This document shows positions 43,825 through 53,254 of a DNA stretch of 64,000 nucleotides, piece after piece. Source of the stretch: Myxococcus eversor (lineage in GTDB: Bacteria; Myxococcota; Myxococcia; Myxococcales; Myxococcaceae); assembly GCF_010894455.1 (NCBI RefSeq), contig NZ_JAAIXY010000022.1, positions 1 to 64,000 of the forward strand, given 5' to 3'. The notes under the pieces are model-generated. The model was not told the DNA's origin. It did not search any database and saw only the letters and a program-made list of their open reading frames with translations. The position numbers and the translations under genes are program-made. How positions within the stretch are numbered: the first letter of the stretch is position 1; every line of letters begins with the position of its first letter.

Positions 43825-45480
43825 TCAGAACCGCGGTTCCACGGCCCGCTCCTGCCCCAGCAGCGGATCCAGCTTCCAGATCTTCTTGTTCAGCGGCACC
43901 GCCCTGCGCTGCCCGGAGCGGTTGTGCTTCTCAAGCAGCTTCAGCGCCGGCTCCAGCATCATCCGGCTGGGCGCCACCCACGCCTCCATGCCCGTCAGCG
44001 ACGGCGCCTTCGCACCGAAGAACCGCTCGTTGCACGTGGCCGTCAGCAGCTCACGGGCGACCCTCACCTTGAGGGCCTCGAAGTCAGAGCGGACTTCCCC
44101 ATTCTGGGCGATGCCCGGGTTGGCCCAGAGGACGCCCAGCGCGTTCTCCATCGTGGTGACGGTGCCCAGGTTGCCCAGCGAGATGGGGCCTTGCGCCAGA
44201 CACTGGCTCAGGGCCTCCTCACTGGAGCCGAAGAAGCCGTGATCCCTCGTCAGCATCGGCGTGCCGTTCCCACCCACGGGCGGAGGCGGGGGGAAGGCGC
44301 ACGTCGCGCCGTCCGCGAACTGCGTGGTGGGACCGGTGGAGACCGTGGTCAACGCCCCCGTCACCAGGTTCACCGAATAGAACGTATTCGCCAGGTTCAC
44401 GTTCGCGTTGGTGGAGCCGTAGAAGAACAGCTCCCCCGCGGAGGTGAAGACCGCGGAGACCATCGAGTTGCCCACCGACAGCACGCCGTTGATGCGCGTG
44501 GGCAGGACGAAGTCCGTGTGGGTGCCCAGCAACGGATTGATGATGGTGACGCGCTGGGTGGCGCTGTTGAAGCCATACAGCAGGCCGTTGATGGGATTGA
44601 CGGCGAAGTCGGCCACCCGGAAATTCGCGGGGGTGCCCACGACGACATCCGACAAGGTCGCGCCCGTGGTGGTGTTGACGCGGACCAGGTGGTTGCTCGT
44701 GATTTCGAACCCGAGGAAGGAGCCATCCCCCAGGATGGCGCCCGCGCCCCAGAGGGCCGTGTTCGCGGCGCCAGTGACGAGCGGCGCGATGATGTTCCCC
44801 GAGCCGTTGGCATCCACCCGGATGAGGTTGGGCGCGTTCACGCCGTCTGAGTTGATGGCATACAGGAAGCCATCGACATGGTTGAACGCGAGCGCGTTGT
44901 ACGGCAGCGACGTCGACCCCTGGAGCGCCAGCGTCGCCGAGGCGGGGTCGAACACGTAGAGGCGCGAGGGCCCCACGGGCAGACCGGAGCTGGAGGAGGA
45001 CGCCGTCGAGATATAGACGGTGTCATCACACGACAGGATGCGCTCCTGGGCACAGAGCACGTTGACGGTGTCCTGGGCGGAGCCACTGTCCCAGCCGATG
45101 TTGAAGACGTTGGTGAACGACACGGTGTCATCGGGGGTGGACGGATTCGAGTCCAACAGGCCCAGCGCCTCGCAGGCCTCGAAGTTGGGCACCGGGAACG
45201 TGCATTGATAGGTGATGTTGCCACCCACCGGCACCGCCAGCGGCGGCGCGGGCGTGAGGGTGCATGCCGTCAGGAGCGGGTCCTCCGCCAACAGGAGGAT
45301 CGACTCCAGCGTCGGATGGATGTTCGTCGCGCTGAACGTGAAGGTGAGCGTGTTGGGGTAGGTGTTGATTGTGGCGAGCTTCACGCCGTTCACGAGCTTC
45401 TCCGCTCGGAAATCGTGGGCCCACACACCAGGGGCCCATAACGCTCCACCGAGCAGAACTCCAAACCATCTGCGATTCAT
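43825..45480 (-). CDS. Secreted beta-propeller-like protein (DUF6923-like)
   Basis: The 551-residue protein starts at the ATG at 45480 (GGAGG 7 nt upstream) with a signal peptide cleaved after VWA. A first domain (about 20-150) is followed by repeated propeller-type blades (LYVFDPASATLALQG, LAFNHVDGFLYAIN, DFAVNPINGLLYGFN). The C-terminal 100 residues form a separate helical domain (ARELLTATCNERFFG). Function unknown; it is first in a two-gene unit with the lipoprotein. Confidence 0.7.
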   Translation of the reverse strand: MNRRWFGVLLGGALWAPGVWAHDFRAEKLVNGVKLATINTYPNTLTFTFSATNIHPTLESILLLAEDPLLTACTLTPAPPLAVPVGGNITYQCTFPVPNFEACEALGLLDSNPSTPDDTVSFTNVFNIGWDSGSAQDTVNVLCAQERILSCDDTVYISTASSSSSGLPVGPSRLYVFDPASATLALQGSTSLPYNALAFNHVDGFLYAINSDGVNAPNLIRVDANGSGNIIAPLVTGAANTALWGAGAILGDGSFLGFEITSNHLVRVNTTTGATLSDVVVGTPANFRVADFAVNPINGLLYGFNSATQRVTIINPLLGTHTDFVLPTRINGVLSVGNSMVSAVFTSAGELFFYGSTNANVNLANTFYSVNLVTGALTTVSTGPTTQFADGATCAFPPPPPVGGNGTPMLTRDHGFFGSSEEALSQCLAQGPISLGNLGTVTTMENALGVLWANPGIAQNGEVRSDFEALKVRVARELLTATCNERFFGAKAPSLTGMEAWVAPSRMMLEPALKLLEKHNRSGQRRAVPLNKKIWKLDPLLGQERAVEPRF

Positions 45481-45812
45481 CTTTGCGCCTCCGCGCCCAT
45501 GGGGGTTGCTGCCAGGGACGCCCGACGTCCTGCACGGAGAGTGCCTGCTTTGGCTTGGTTCCCAAACTATCCCGATTGGCGTCTGGGAATGCCCGCCAGT
45601 CTTGATGTCTGCTGGCCAGGAGGCATGAGCAGACATGCATTCTCGGATGCCGGGAGCCCGAGAGGCGATGTCTGATGAATGAATGGCTCGGCCTCCATCC
45701 CCGGGGGCGATGAAGGCTGCGGGCCAGAACGCGCGGGAAACAACCTACACGGAAAATTTTGACAAAGGAGCCCTGCAACAACTTCAGTCGAGACGTGAGG
45801 AAGCCGCGCGCC
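45481..45812. other. Regulatory region upstream of the beta-propeller gene
   Basis: No gene in 332 bp. Contains the ATGTCTGCT inverted repeat (45605-45636) and a further direct copy of ATGTCTG at 45668-45674, plus TTCCCA/TGGGAA arms further in. Probably operator sites for the minus-strand gene. Confidence 0.4.
45605..45636. repeat. ATGTCTGCT inverted repeat
   Basis: ATGTCTGCT (45605-45613) and AGCAGACAT (45628-45636), 9 of 9 bases complementary, gap 14 nt. A third ATGTCTG lies at 45668. Confidence 0.5.
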
Positions 45813-47780
45813 TCAGGCGGGAGCCACGGGCTCGGACTCCCCGGTGGGCCCCAGGGCGGAGCCGGGCTGGGCCTGGTCCTCGGTGCGCAGGTACCAGGGC
45901 ACACTGATGAGCACCAGACGCCGGGCTCCGGACAGCAGCAGCGTGCTTCGCAGCAGCTCGGAGTGACGCCCATACATGACGGCGCGGTACCACTGGCTCT
46001 CCAGCAGCTCCGGCAGGACGACGGCCACCGTGCGGCGCGGGTCCTCCGCGAGCAGCCCGTCCACATAGTCCAGCAAGGGCTGCACGAGCCCCCGGTAGGG
46101 AGAAGGAACCTCTTCCAGCCTCGGCACCTGGACATGGGCCCGCATGGCGGGCTCCTGGACGAGGGTGGCCCACTGCTCGGCCAGGGCGTCTGGGGCGTCC
46201 TCCGCCTCGTCGGTGCGCACGTGCACCGCGCGGACGTCGTGGCAGAGCCCCAGCGCGAAGCGCAGGGCCGTCTCCGACGCATGGGACCAGCGGCTCATGG
46301 GCACCACCGCCACCATGCTCCCGCCCGGCTCCAACGCCATGGGACGCCTGAGGCCCGTCGTCTCGCGAACACGCAGGTAGGCCCGGTGGACGCGGCTGAA
46401 GAGCAGCACGCCCAGCGGGATGATGACGACGGCGGCCCAGCCGCCATGCGTGAACTTGGCGACGATGACGATGGACAACGCCAGCCCCGTCAGCAGGGCG
46501 CCCACGCCATTGAGCACGCGGCGCCACCGCCACCCGGCCTCGCGGCGACGCGTCCAGTACACCACCATGCCCGTCTGCGAGAGGGTGAACGCCAGGAGCG
46601 CGCCAATGGCGAACAAGGGGATGAGGCGGTCGGTGATGGCATCCGCGGCGAGGATGATCAGCCCCGCGAGCACGGAGAGCAGCAGGATGCCTCGCGAATA
46701 CGCCAGTCGCCGCCCCCGGTGCACGAAGGCCACGGGCAGGTAGCGGTCCAGCGCCAGCAGCCAGCATACGCGAGGGAAGCCGGCGAAGCTGGTGTTGGCC
46801 GACAGCGCGAGGACGCCGAGGATGGACGTCATCGCCACGTAATAGAAGACACCCCGCCCCGTCACCGCGGCCAGCAACTGGGACAGGACGCTCTGGTAGC
46901 CCGGGCCATCGGGCGCGGTGGCGCCCACACCATAGACGCGGCACAGCGCGGCCACGCCCAGCAGCAACAGCACGAGGACGAGGATGATGAGCGACAGCGT
47001 GAGCCTCGCGCGCTTCACGGACGGCGCCTTGAAGATGGGCACCGCGTTGCTGACCGCCTCCACGCCCGTCATCGCCGTGCAGCCGCTGGCGAAGGCCCGA
47101 AGCACCAGCCACAGCCCCACGCTCGCCGAGGGCGGGGGCAGCGCGGGCGGAGGAACGTCGATGGCTGGCGCCCCACCCTGCGCGAAGGCCCGCCAGGCGC
47201 CGACGGCGAGCAGGATGAAGAGCGAGCCGATGAACATCCCGGTGGGCAGCAGGAAGAGCGCCCCCGCTTCGCGCGCGCCTCGCAGGTTCACCAGCGTGAG
47301 CAGGCCCAGCAACCCCAGCGCGAGCCCCAGCGTGTGCGGCCCCAGCGAGGGGAAGGCGGAGACGATGGCACCCACGCCGGCGGAGATGCCCACCGCCACG
47401 TTGAGCAGGTAGTCCAGGAGCAGGGCGGAGGCCGCGAGCAGCCCCACCCGCCGGCCCAGGTTCTCACGCGCCACCGTATAGGACCCACCTCCGCGCGGAT
47501 ACGCGGCGATGGTCTGCCGATAGGAGGCGGCCACCACCACCAGCAATCCGACGATGCACGCGGTGATGGGAAACAACAGCTTCACGCCCGAGGGGCCCAG
47601 CGGGCGCAGCATGGTGAGCGCGGCCTCCGGTCCATACGCGGCGGACGACAGCGCATCCAGCCCGAGCAGCGCCACGCCGGCGAGCACTCCGACCTGCTCG
47701 TGCGACGCCTGCGCGGTGGTGAGCGGCTTTCCGAGCAGCACGTCCATCCAGCTCCAGCGGCCTTCCCTGGCGTGTTCCAT
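45813..47780 (-). CDS. APC-superfamily permease, KimA-like
   Basis: The 655-residue protein has about 12 membrane helices in the first 450 residues. ALLGLDALSSAAYGPEAAL in the first helix region is the hallmark of the KimA/YdaO subfamily of potassium importers. The helix-2 segment AYPRGGGSYTVARENLG is also of the APC type. The C-terminal 180 residues are a soluble UspA-like domain (MVAVVPMSRWSHASETALR). KimA in Bacillus imports potassium and is controlled by c-di-AMP; a cyclase is encoded at 4148. Potassium specificity here is inferred. A leader riboswitch was looked for and not seen. Confidence 0.78.
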   Translation of the reverse strand: MEHAREGRWSWMDVLLGKPLTTAQASHEQVGVLAGVALLGLDALSSAAYGPEAALTMLRPLGPSGVKLLFPITACIVGLLVVVAASYRQTIAAYPRGGGSYTVARENLGRRVGLLAASALLLDYLLNVAVGISAGVGAIVSAFPSLGPHTLGLALGLLGLLTLVNLRGAREAGALFLLPTGMFIGSLFILLAVGAWRAFAQGGAPAIDVPPPALPPPSASVGLWLVLRAFASGCTAMTGVEAVSNAVPIFKAPSVKRARLTLSLIILVLVLLLLGVAALCRVYGVGATAPDGPGYQSVLSQLLAAVTGRGVFYYVAMTSILGVLALSANTSFAGFPRVCWLLALDRYLPVAFVHRGRRLAYSRGILLLSVLAGLIILAADAITDRLIPLFAIGALLAFTLSQTGMVVYWTRRREAGWRWRRVLNGVGALLTGLALSIVIVAKFTHGGWAAVVIIPLGVLLFSRVHRAYLRVRETTGLRRPMALEPGGSMVAVVPMSRWSHASETALRFALGLCHDVRAVHVRTDEAEDAPDALAEQWATLVQEPAMRAHVQVPRLEEVPSPYRGLVQPLLDYVDGLLAEDPRRTVAVVLPELLESQWYRAVMYGRHSELLRSTLLLSGARRLVLISVPWYLRTEDQAQPGSALGPTGESEPVAPA

Positions 47781-48083
47781 GCCGCCCCTCTTTCATCTGG
47801 CCACCCGCGCCGAGATTCCTCACGGGCAACCTGGGGATGCCTGGCTCCGGGTGGAGCGGGCGGCGCTCCAGGCGCGTGACTCCTTGTCGAAGGAGACCGA
47901 CCTGGGAGGTCGGCTCGTGACTTCGCGTGGACACCTGACCCCTTCCGGGGTGATGGGCGGCCAACACCCCGGGGGAGGTTGTGTCCTCCCCGGACGCTCG
48001 GCCCTGGAGTCCGCTTCACGGAGGCCACCCCCGTTGGTCACTTCTCGCCCCACCCCCGCAAAAACGCATTGGAGGCAGCTCGT
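47781..48083. other. Divergent region between permease and barrel gene
   Basis: No gene in 303 bp. Holds ACCCC/GGGGT and GGGGAGG-TTGTGT-CCTCCCC (47972-47991) hairpins. No clear promoter box. Confidence 0.5.
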
Positions 48084-48878
48084 ATGGCCATGAGGCACTG
48101 CTGGACGCTATCTGTCATCGCCACCCTGGGTATCTCCGGGACGGCGGTGGCGCAGGAATCGGAGACGCGCGAGTCGAGCGAGGTGAAAATGGATGTCCGC
48201 GCGGAGCACGGGATGTCCGGCTTCCAGCTCGCGTTGGGCGTCAACCTGGGCCTGGGCGCGGGGTACGTCTACAAGGACGGCACGTCGCGCACCGGGACAC
48301 GCGAGGACTTGAAAATCACCGACGGCGCCAGCGCATCCCTGCCGATCCTCCTGGAGCTGGGCTATCGCATCAACCCCCGCGTCTACGCGGGCGTCTGGGG
48401 CAGTTGGGAGCCGGTCTTCACCAAGACGAACGACATCTCCTGTCCGGAGGGCTTCGACTGCAACACCTGGCAGTGGCGCTTCGGCCCCGAGCTGCGCTTC
48501 CACATCAAGCCGGAGTCGGGCTTCGACCCCTGGGTGGGGCTGGCCGTGGGCATGGAGTTCCTCAAGAGCCACGTGAAGGGCGACACGGTCGTCCCGCTGC
48601 CGGGCGGAGGCACCGTGCCCGCGCGCATCGACACCAAGGTGACGGACCGGGGCCCCACCTTCGTGCGCCTCAGCGCGGGAGGCGACGTGCGCGTCTCGCG
48701 ATTCCTGGCCGTCGGCCCCATCGTCACCGCGTCGCTCGGCAGCTACACCGTGCGCACCGGCGACCAGACGGTGAACATCACCGGCCTGCCCGCGCAGACG
48801 TCTCCCGTCTCCGCCGTGGATGACGGCTTCCACGCGCTCTTCACCCTGGGCGTGCGCGGCATCTTCCGCTCCTTCTGA
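48084..48878 (+). CDS. Outer-membrane beta-barrel protein
   Basis: A 264-residue protein from the ATG at 48084, with GGAGG 8 nt upstream. A signal peptide (ATLGISGTAVAQ) is followed by amphipathic strands (FQLALGVNLGLGAGYVY, RINPRVYAGVWGSW, WQWRFGPELRFHI) and a C-terminal Phe (RGIFRSF), the usual signal for the barrel assembly machinery. Resembles OmpW- or porin-like small barrels; no substrate is suggested. Divergent from the permease. Confidence 0.75.
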   Translation: MAMRHCWTLSVIATLGISGTAVAQESETRESSEVKMDVRAEHGMSGFQLALGVNLGLGAGYVYKDGTSRTGTREDLKITDGASASLPILLELGYRINPRVYAGVWGSWEPVFTKTNDISCPEGFDCNTWQWRFGPELRFHIKPESGFDPWVGLAVGMEFLKSHVKGDTVVPLPGGGTVPARIDTKVTDRGPTFVRLSAGGDVRVSRFLAVGPIVTASLGSYTVRTGDQTVNITGLPAQTSPVSAVDDGFHALFTLGVRGIFRSF

Positions 48879-49106
48879 GGCCAAGGCGTCAGCCCTTCCA
48901 TGAGGAAGACCGGGCGAGTCGTCCACGACGGCCCGCCCGGCCCAGGACACGCCTCACCCGCCAAAGCCTTCCCTTTCGTCCAGTCCTGACACGATGTCCC
49001 GAGACATGTGCATCTGGGTCACAATCGCCCCTCCCAATGGGTGGCGTGGCGCGTCGAGAAAGTTTCACTCCCACTTCCCTACAGCCCCTTCCGAACCCTT
49101 TCCTAC

Positions 49107-51341
49107 ATGTCAGGGGATGCAGACCTATTTACAGCCATGCGCTGGCGGTCGAGCATTGGCTACCTCATGGCTGCCTACCGCCCTTCCCCGACACCCCTCG
49201 ACAGCCTTGCCTCGTTCGTGAGGCTTCACGCACCGTCGCGCCGAGCCGCGCGTCTGGTGCTGCTGGGCTGCGCGCTGTTCATCGCGTTCGTCCATGCCCC
49301 CACGGCCCGAGCGGAGGAGGAGCCGAGCTCCGCCGTCCCGGTGCTGGAGGGTTGGCGTTTCCGCTGGGGTGACTCGCCCCAGGGCGCGGATGGAATTCCC
49401 CTGTGGGCACAGACCGCGAACATCGCGGACGAGTGGCGCACGATGGAAGCGCTCAAGCCGCCACCTGGACGCGGCAACAACGTCTTCCTGTGGATCAGCA
49501 TCCCGCTGCCGCAAGGCCCCTGGGCGGAGCCCGCGGTCATGTTGGGTGAAGTCACCAATGCCGTGGAGGCCTACGCCAACGGTCAGCGCGTCTATGTGAG
49601 CGGACGACTCAACACGTCCGGCGCGGAGCTGTCCGACAACATGGCCTGGCACGTGGTGCCGGTACCGCGCACCGCGCTCGGTGGGCATCTGCTGCTGCGC
49701 GTCCAGTCGAGCAACCCGAACATCGGCGTGGCGCAAGGCGCGTTGATCGGCTCGAGGCATCAACTGCTCGCCAAGGTGACGCGCGAGGGCCAGGCGCCGT
49801 TCGTCATGGGCATGCTCCTGCTCGCGGTGGCCGTGGGCTCCGGTGGAGCGTTCCTGCTGCACTGGCGTCGGCGGATGCTCGCGGGCCTGGCGGTGTTCTC
49901 CGCCAGCGGCGGCTTCGTATTGCTGGGCCTGAGCGGCATGCCCAACGCGCTGTGGGACGCGCCCATCACCGCCACGCGCTTCACGGTGCTCGGCATCTTC
50001 CTGCTCGTGTCGGGCCTCATCGAGTTCGTGTCGGACGCGCTCCTCAACAACCAGCGGCGCTGGTTCCGGATGGGGGCCATGGGCTACTCGGCGCTCTGCG
50101 TGGTGGCGGCCCTGTTCGTATTCGCGGACCTGGGCACCGCGCAGCGCATCCTGGTGCCCTTCCTGCCCTTCTCGTTCTCCATCCTGCTCATCTGTTTCAG
50201 CGTGGCGGCGACGGAGGCGTGGCGCGGCAACCCCGACGCCCGCATCTTCGTGGCGGGCCTGGCGGGGCTCGTCCTCTTCCTCGCGCTCACGGTGCTGCCC
50301 GTCATCGGCGTGCTGCCCTTCTCGCTGGGCAACGTGTCGCACTGGGGCTACCTGGCGTTGACGCTGTCGCTCCTGGGCATCGTCGCGCGACGCTCCATGG
50401 AGGTGGTGCGCTCGCTGGAGGCCCACACCCGGCAGTTGGAGGAGCGGCAGTTGGAGGTGCGCAACCTGGCCGAGCGCATGGGCACCGGCGCCGGAGAGCT
50501 GGCCACGGTGGTGCAGCAGCTGCGCTCCACCAGCGACCAGCAGACCGAGGGCGTCAGCCGTCAGGCCGCGGCGCTGCAGGAGGCCGAGCAGACGGTGAAG
50601 GAGATTCGCCGCTCGTCGCAGATGACGGCGGAGAAGGCCAGCTCGCTGGCCGCGTCGGCGGAGGGCGCCGAGCAGGTGGGCCGCGAGGGCAGCGCCGCGC
50701 TGGAGCGCACGCTGGCGGACCTGGCGGCGATTCGCTCCGAGGTGTCGGAGATGGCCCGTCGCATCCTCGCGCTCGACGAGCGCACGCGCGAGGTGTCCGG
50801 CATCGTCGACTCGGTGAAGGACCTGGCGGACCAGTCCAACATGCTGGCCATCAACGCGGCGATTGAAGCGGCGCGCAGCGGAGAGAGCGGCCGGGGCTTC
50901 GGCGTGGTGGCGCGAGAGATGCGCGGACTGGCGGACCAGTCCATCCGCGCCACGCACCGCATCCGCGAGGTGCTCAACGGCGTGAGCGCGAGCATGCGGG
51001 AGGCGGCCCAGTTCAGCGAGAAGGGCGACGAGCGCGTCCGGCAGAGCCTGGATGCCGTGCGCACATCCAGCGCGCAGTTCCAGGAGCTGGCCATCCTCAT
51101 TGGCGACTCCAGCGCGAGCATGCGGCAGATCACCGCCGCCGTCAGCGCGCAGGACTCGGGCACCCAGCAGATGGCCATGGCCATCCAGGAGCTGTCCGGG
51201 CAGATGCAGCGCACCCTGAAGACGGTGCAGGAGACGCAGGAAGCCACCCGCTCCGTCCAGGGGCTGGCGGAGAGCATGTCCGGCCTCGCCACCCAGTCGC
51301 TCCGGGCGGAAGGCTCCACGCAAATCTCAACGCCCCGGTAG
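49107..51341 (+). CDS. 7TM chemoreceptor-like signalling protein with MCP domain
   Basis: From the ATG at 49107 the protein has 744 residues. A hydrophobic signal segment (VLLGCALFIAFVHA) is followed by a periplasmic 7TMR-DISMED2-like domain, about seven membrane helices (near 255-465), a short coiled coil and an MCP cytoplasmic domain. The MCP tip is nearly canonical: SNMLAINAAIEAARSGESG and GFGVVAREMRGLADQS. No HAMP domain. It should signal through CheA and CheW, perhaps to gliding motility or development. Several ATGs compete for the start (49107, 49137, 49167); none has a good ribosome-binding site. The next gene is a small lipoprotein 23 bp downstream. Confidence 0.82.
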   Translation: MSGDADLFTAMRWRSSIGYLMAAYRPSPTPLDSLASFVRLHAPSRRAARLVLLGCALFIAFVHAPTARAEEEPSSAVPVLEGWRFRWGDSPQGADGIPLWAQTANIADEWRTMEALKPPPGRGNNVFLWISIPLPQGPWAEPAVMLGEVTNAVEAYANGQRVYVSGRLNTSGAELSDNMAWHVVPVPRTALGGHLLLRVQSSNPNIGVAQGALIGSRHQLLAKVTREGQAPFVMGMLLLAVAVGSGGAFLLHWRRRMLAGLAVFSASGGFVLLGLSGMPNALWDAPITATRFTVLGIFLLVSGLIEFVSDALLNNQRRWFRMGAMGYSALCVVAALFVFADLGTAQRILVPFLPFSFSILLICFSVAATEAWRGNPDARIFVAGLAGLVLFLALTVLPVIGVLPFSLGNVSHWGYLALTLSLLGIVARRSMEVVRSLEAHTRQLEERQLEVRNLAERMGTGAGELATVVQQLRSTSDQQTEGVSRQAAALQEAEQTVKEIRRSSQMTAEKASSLAASAEGAEQVGREGSAALERTLADLAAIRSEVSEMARRILALDERTREVSGIVDSVKDLADQSNMLAINAAIEAARSGESGRGFGVVAREMRGLADQSIRATHRIREVLNGVSASMREAAQFSEKGDERVRQSLDAVRTSSAQFQELAILIGDSSASMRQITAAVSAQDSGTQQMAMAIQELSGQMQRTLKTVQETQEATRSVQGLAESMSGLATQSLRAEGSTQISTPR

Positions 51342-51364
51342 TCCTTCCCCGGAAGCGAGCTCCC

Positions 51365-51751
51365 ATGCGTACCCAGTCCGCCCTTCCCACCCTGCTGCTC
51401 GTGCTCTTTGCCGTGGCTTCAGCGTGTGGAGGGGCGCACGGGGCGGCCGCGGACCCGAACCGGCCCCCCCCCCCGAAGACGACGGTGGCGGTGGAGAGCC
51501 GGAAGCTCGTGGACGTCAACCTCTACGCGCTGACGGGGACGCGGCGGCTGCGGCTGGGGACGGTGCCGGGGATGACGACGCGCAACTTCGTGTTGCCTCC
51601 CGACCTGGTGGGCACCACGGACCGCATCCGCTTCGGCATCGAAATCATCGGCACCCTGGGCCACAAGAGCCTGGGCAGCGACAGGACCTTCGAGAGCGAG
51701 CAGGAGATGTCCGTCCGCCCCGGCGATGAGCTGTCGCTGACCATCTACTGA
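51365..51751 (+). CDS. Small lipoprotein
   Basis: A 128-residue lipoprotein (lipobox ASAC). The mature domain is beta-rich, with DVNLYALTGTRRLRLG. I do not recognise its family. Its stop codon touches that of the convergent decarboxylase gene, so the two transcripts overlap at their 3' ends. Probably cotranscribed with the chemoreceptor-like gene. Confidence 0.65.
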   Translation: MRTQSALPTLLLVLFAVASACGGAHGAAADPNRPPPPKTTVAVESRKLVDVNLYALTGTRRLRLGTVPGMTTRNFVLPPDLVGTTDRIRFGIEIIGTLGHKSLGSDRTFESEQEMSVRPGDELSLTIY

Positions 51752-53221
51752 CTACGCCTTCGTGCCCACGTCCCGGGCCGCCCGCCGTACCGCGTCCAGC
51801 AGAGAGTGGAGCGTCTGCTCATCCGTGGCGGGCGCCATCACCGTCGCCCGCAGCCAGCGCGTGCCGGAGACGACGGAGGACGCCAGGTGGAAGTGGCCCT
51901 CCGAGATGAGCCGGTCCCGGATGGCGACCTGCCGTGAGTCTCCCGCCGCGTCACGGTGGCGAAAGCACACCACGTTGCTCTGCGGCTCGAAGGGCGTCTC
52001 GAAGTCGTCGTGCGAGCACAGCAACGCCCATAAGCGATGCGCGGTGGCATGACGACCCGCCACGTATCGGGCGAGCCCCGCCTCTCCCCGCCAGGCCAGG
52101 TTGAGGAAGAGCTTCAGTCCGAGCTCCGCCTTGGCGCCCTCCACGGTCCGCTGCATCAAGTCCGGCCCGCCGCGCTCATCCTCGAAGAAGAGGTAGTCCG
52201 CCTCCTGGCGGAACGCCCGGTCCAGGTCCTCCTTCCGACGCAGAAGCACGGCCGCCGCCAGCGTCGACGTCCTCATCATCTTGTGCGCATCCCAGATGAT
52301 GGAGTCCGCCTGCTCGATTCCCTTCAGCAGGGACTTGAGCACCTCATCCAACAGGGCCGAGCCTCCATGCGCGGCGTCCACGTGGAACCAGACCCCCCGC
52401 TCGCGACAGCACTGGCCCACGCCCACCAGGTCGTCATAGAGCCCGGTGGCGGGAGCACACGCATTGGCCACCACGGCCACCACGGTGCGTCCCCGCCGCG
52501 CCTGGGCAGCGAGGCCTTCGTGGACACCCTGGACGACGACGCGCCCGAGTGAGTCACAGGGCAGCCCCACCACCGCATCGCACCCGAGACCCATGATGGC
52601 CGCGGCTCGCCTGATGGAGAGGTGGCACGAGGCCGGCGCCAGGATGACCGCCTCGCGAGGAGCTCCCTGTGTCCAGGCCCCGGGGAAGGCCCGGGCCCGC
52701 GCCGCGAGCAGCGCCGTGAGGTTGGCCAGCGAGCCGCCATGAACGAGCACGCCCCCCGAAACGCCACCCCGCCACCCCACCTTCTCCAGCATCCAGTCGA
52801 TGACGGTGAGCTCGACGGTGGCGGCCGAGGCCCCCATCTCATACAGGGACATGGCGTTGTTCGTGACGCCATGGACCAGGTCCGCCAGCGCCGCCGGCAG
52901 GTCAGGCGTCGCGCATTGGTGCGCGAGATATCCCGGATGGTGCAGCCGGGTCCCCTCCGAGAGATAGGCTTTCAGGAAGTCATCGAGCGCTTGTGCGTCC
53001 ATGCCCCCTTCCCGAATCCACCGGTGGAGTGACAGCTCCCGCGCCAGTTCGGAGGGAGGGCGCCGCGCCGTCACCCGCGCGTGCCCTCCCTGGCTGGTGT
53101 CCACGTAGTCCCGGAGCCGCCGCACCGTGACGTCCACCGCCTGGTCCCACTCCTCCAGGTTCCAGACGCCATCAGACGACCTGTCGCCTGGCGGCGACGA
53201 CGCTTCGGTTTCCTTTGCCAT
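51752..53221 (-). CDS. PLP-dependent group II decarboxylase (DDC-like)
   Basis: The 489-residue protein has the PLP lysine in SIIWDAHKMM, the cofactor Asp in HVDAAHGGSAL and VLVHGGSLANL, the hallmarks of aromatic amino-acid, glutamate or diaminobutyrate decarboxylases. The N-terminal helix pair and HHPGYLAHQCATPDLP near residue 95 also fit. Substrate not known. It is encoded 33 bp downstream of the SDR gene, which suggests a two-step modification of an amino acid-derived product. Confidence 0.85.
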   Translation of the reverse strand: MAKETEASSPPGDRSSDGVWNLEEWDQAVDVTVRRLRDYVDTSQGGHARVTARRPPSELARELSLHRWIREGGMDAQALDDFLKAYLSEGTRLHHPGYLAHQCATPDLPAALADLVHGVTNNAMSLYEMGASAATVELTVIDWMLEKVGWRGGVSGGVLVHGGSLANLTALLAARARAFPGAWTQGAPREAVILAPASCHLSIRRAAAIMGLGCDAVVGLPCDSLGRVVVQGVHEGLAAQARRGRTVVAVVANACAPATGLYDDLVGVGQCCRERGVWFHVDAAHGGSALLDEVLKSLLKGIEQADSIIWDAHKMMRTSTLAAAVLLRRKEDLDRAFRQEADYLFFEDERGGPDLMQRTVEGAKAELGLKLFLNLAWRGEAGLARYVAGRHATAHRLWALLCSHDDFETPFEPQSNVVCFRHRDAAGDSRQVAIRDRLISEGHFHLASSVVSGTRWLRATVMAPATDEQTLHSLLDAVRRAARDVGTKA

Positions 53222-53254
53222 GGCAACAGCCTTCCCCGGCGCGCTCCGCCGGAA

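Noticed and set aside
47781..48083. c-di-AMP riboswitch (ydaO type) before the KimA-like permease
   Set aside because: No long conserved leader fold seen; only small GC-rich hairpins.
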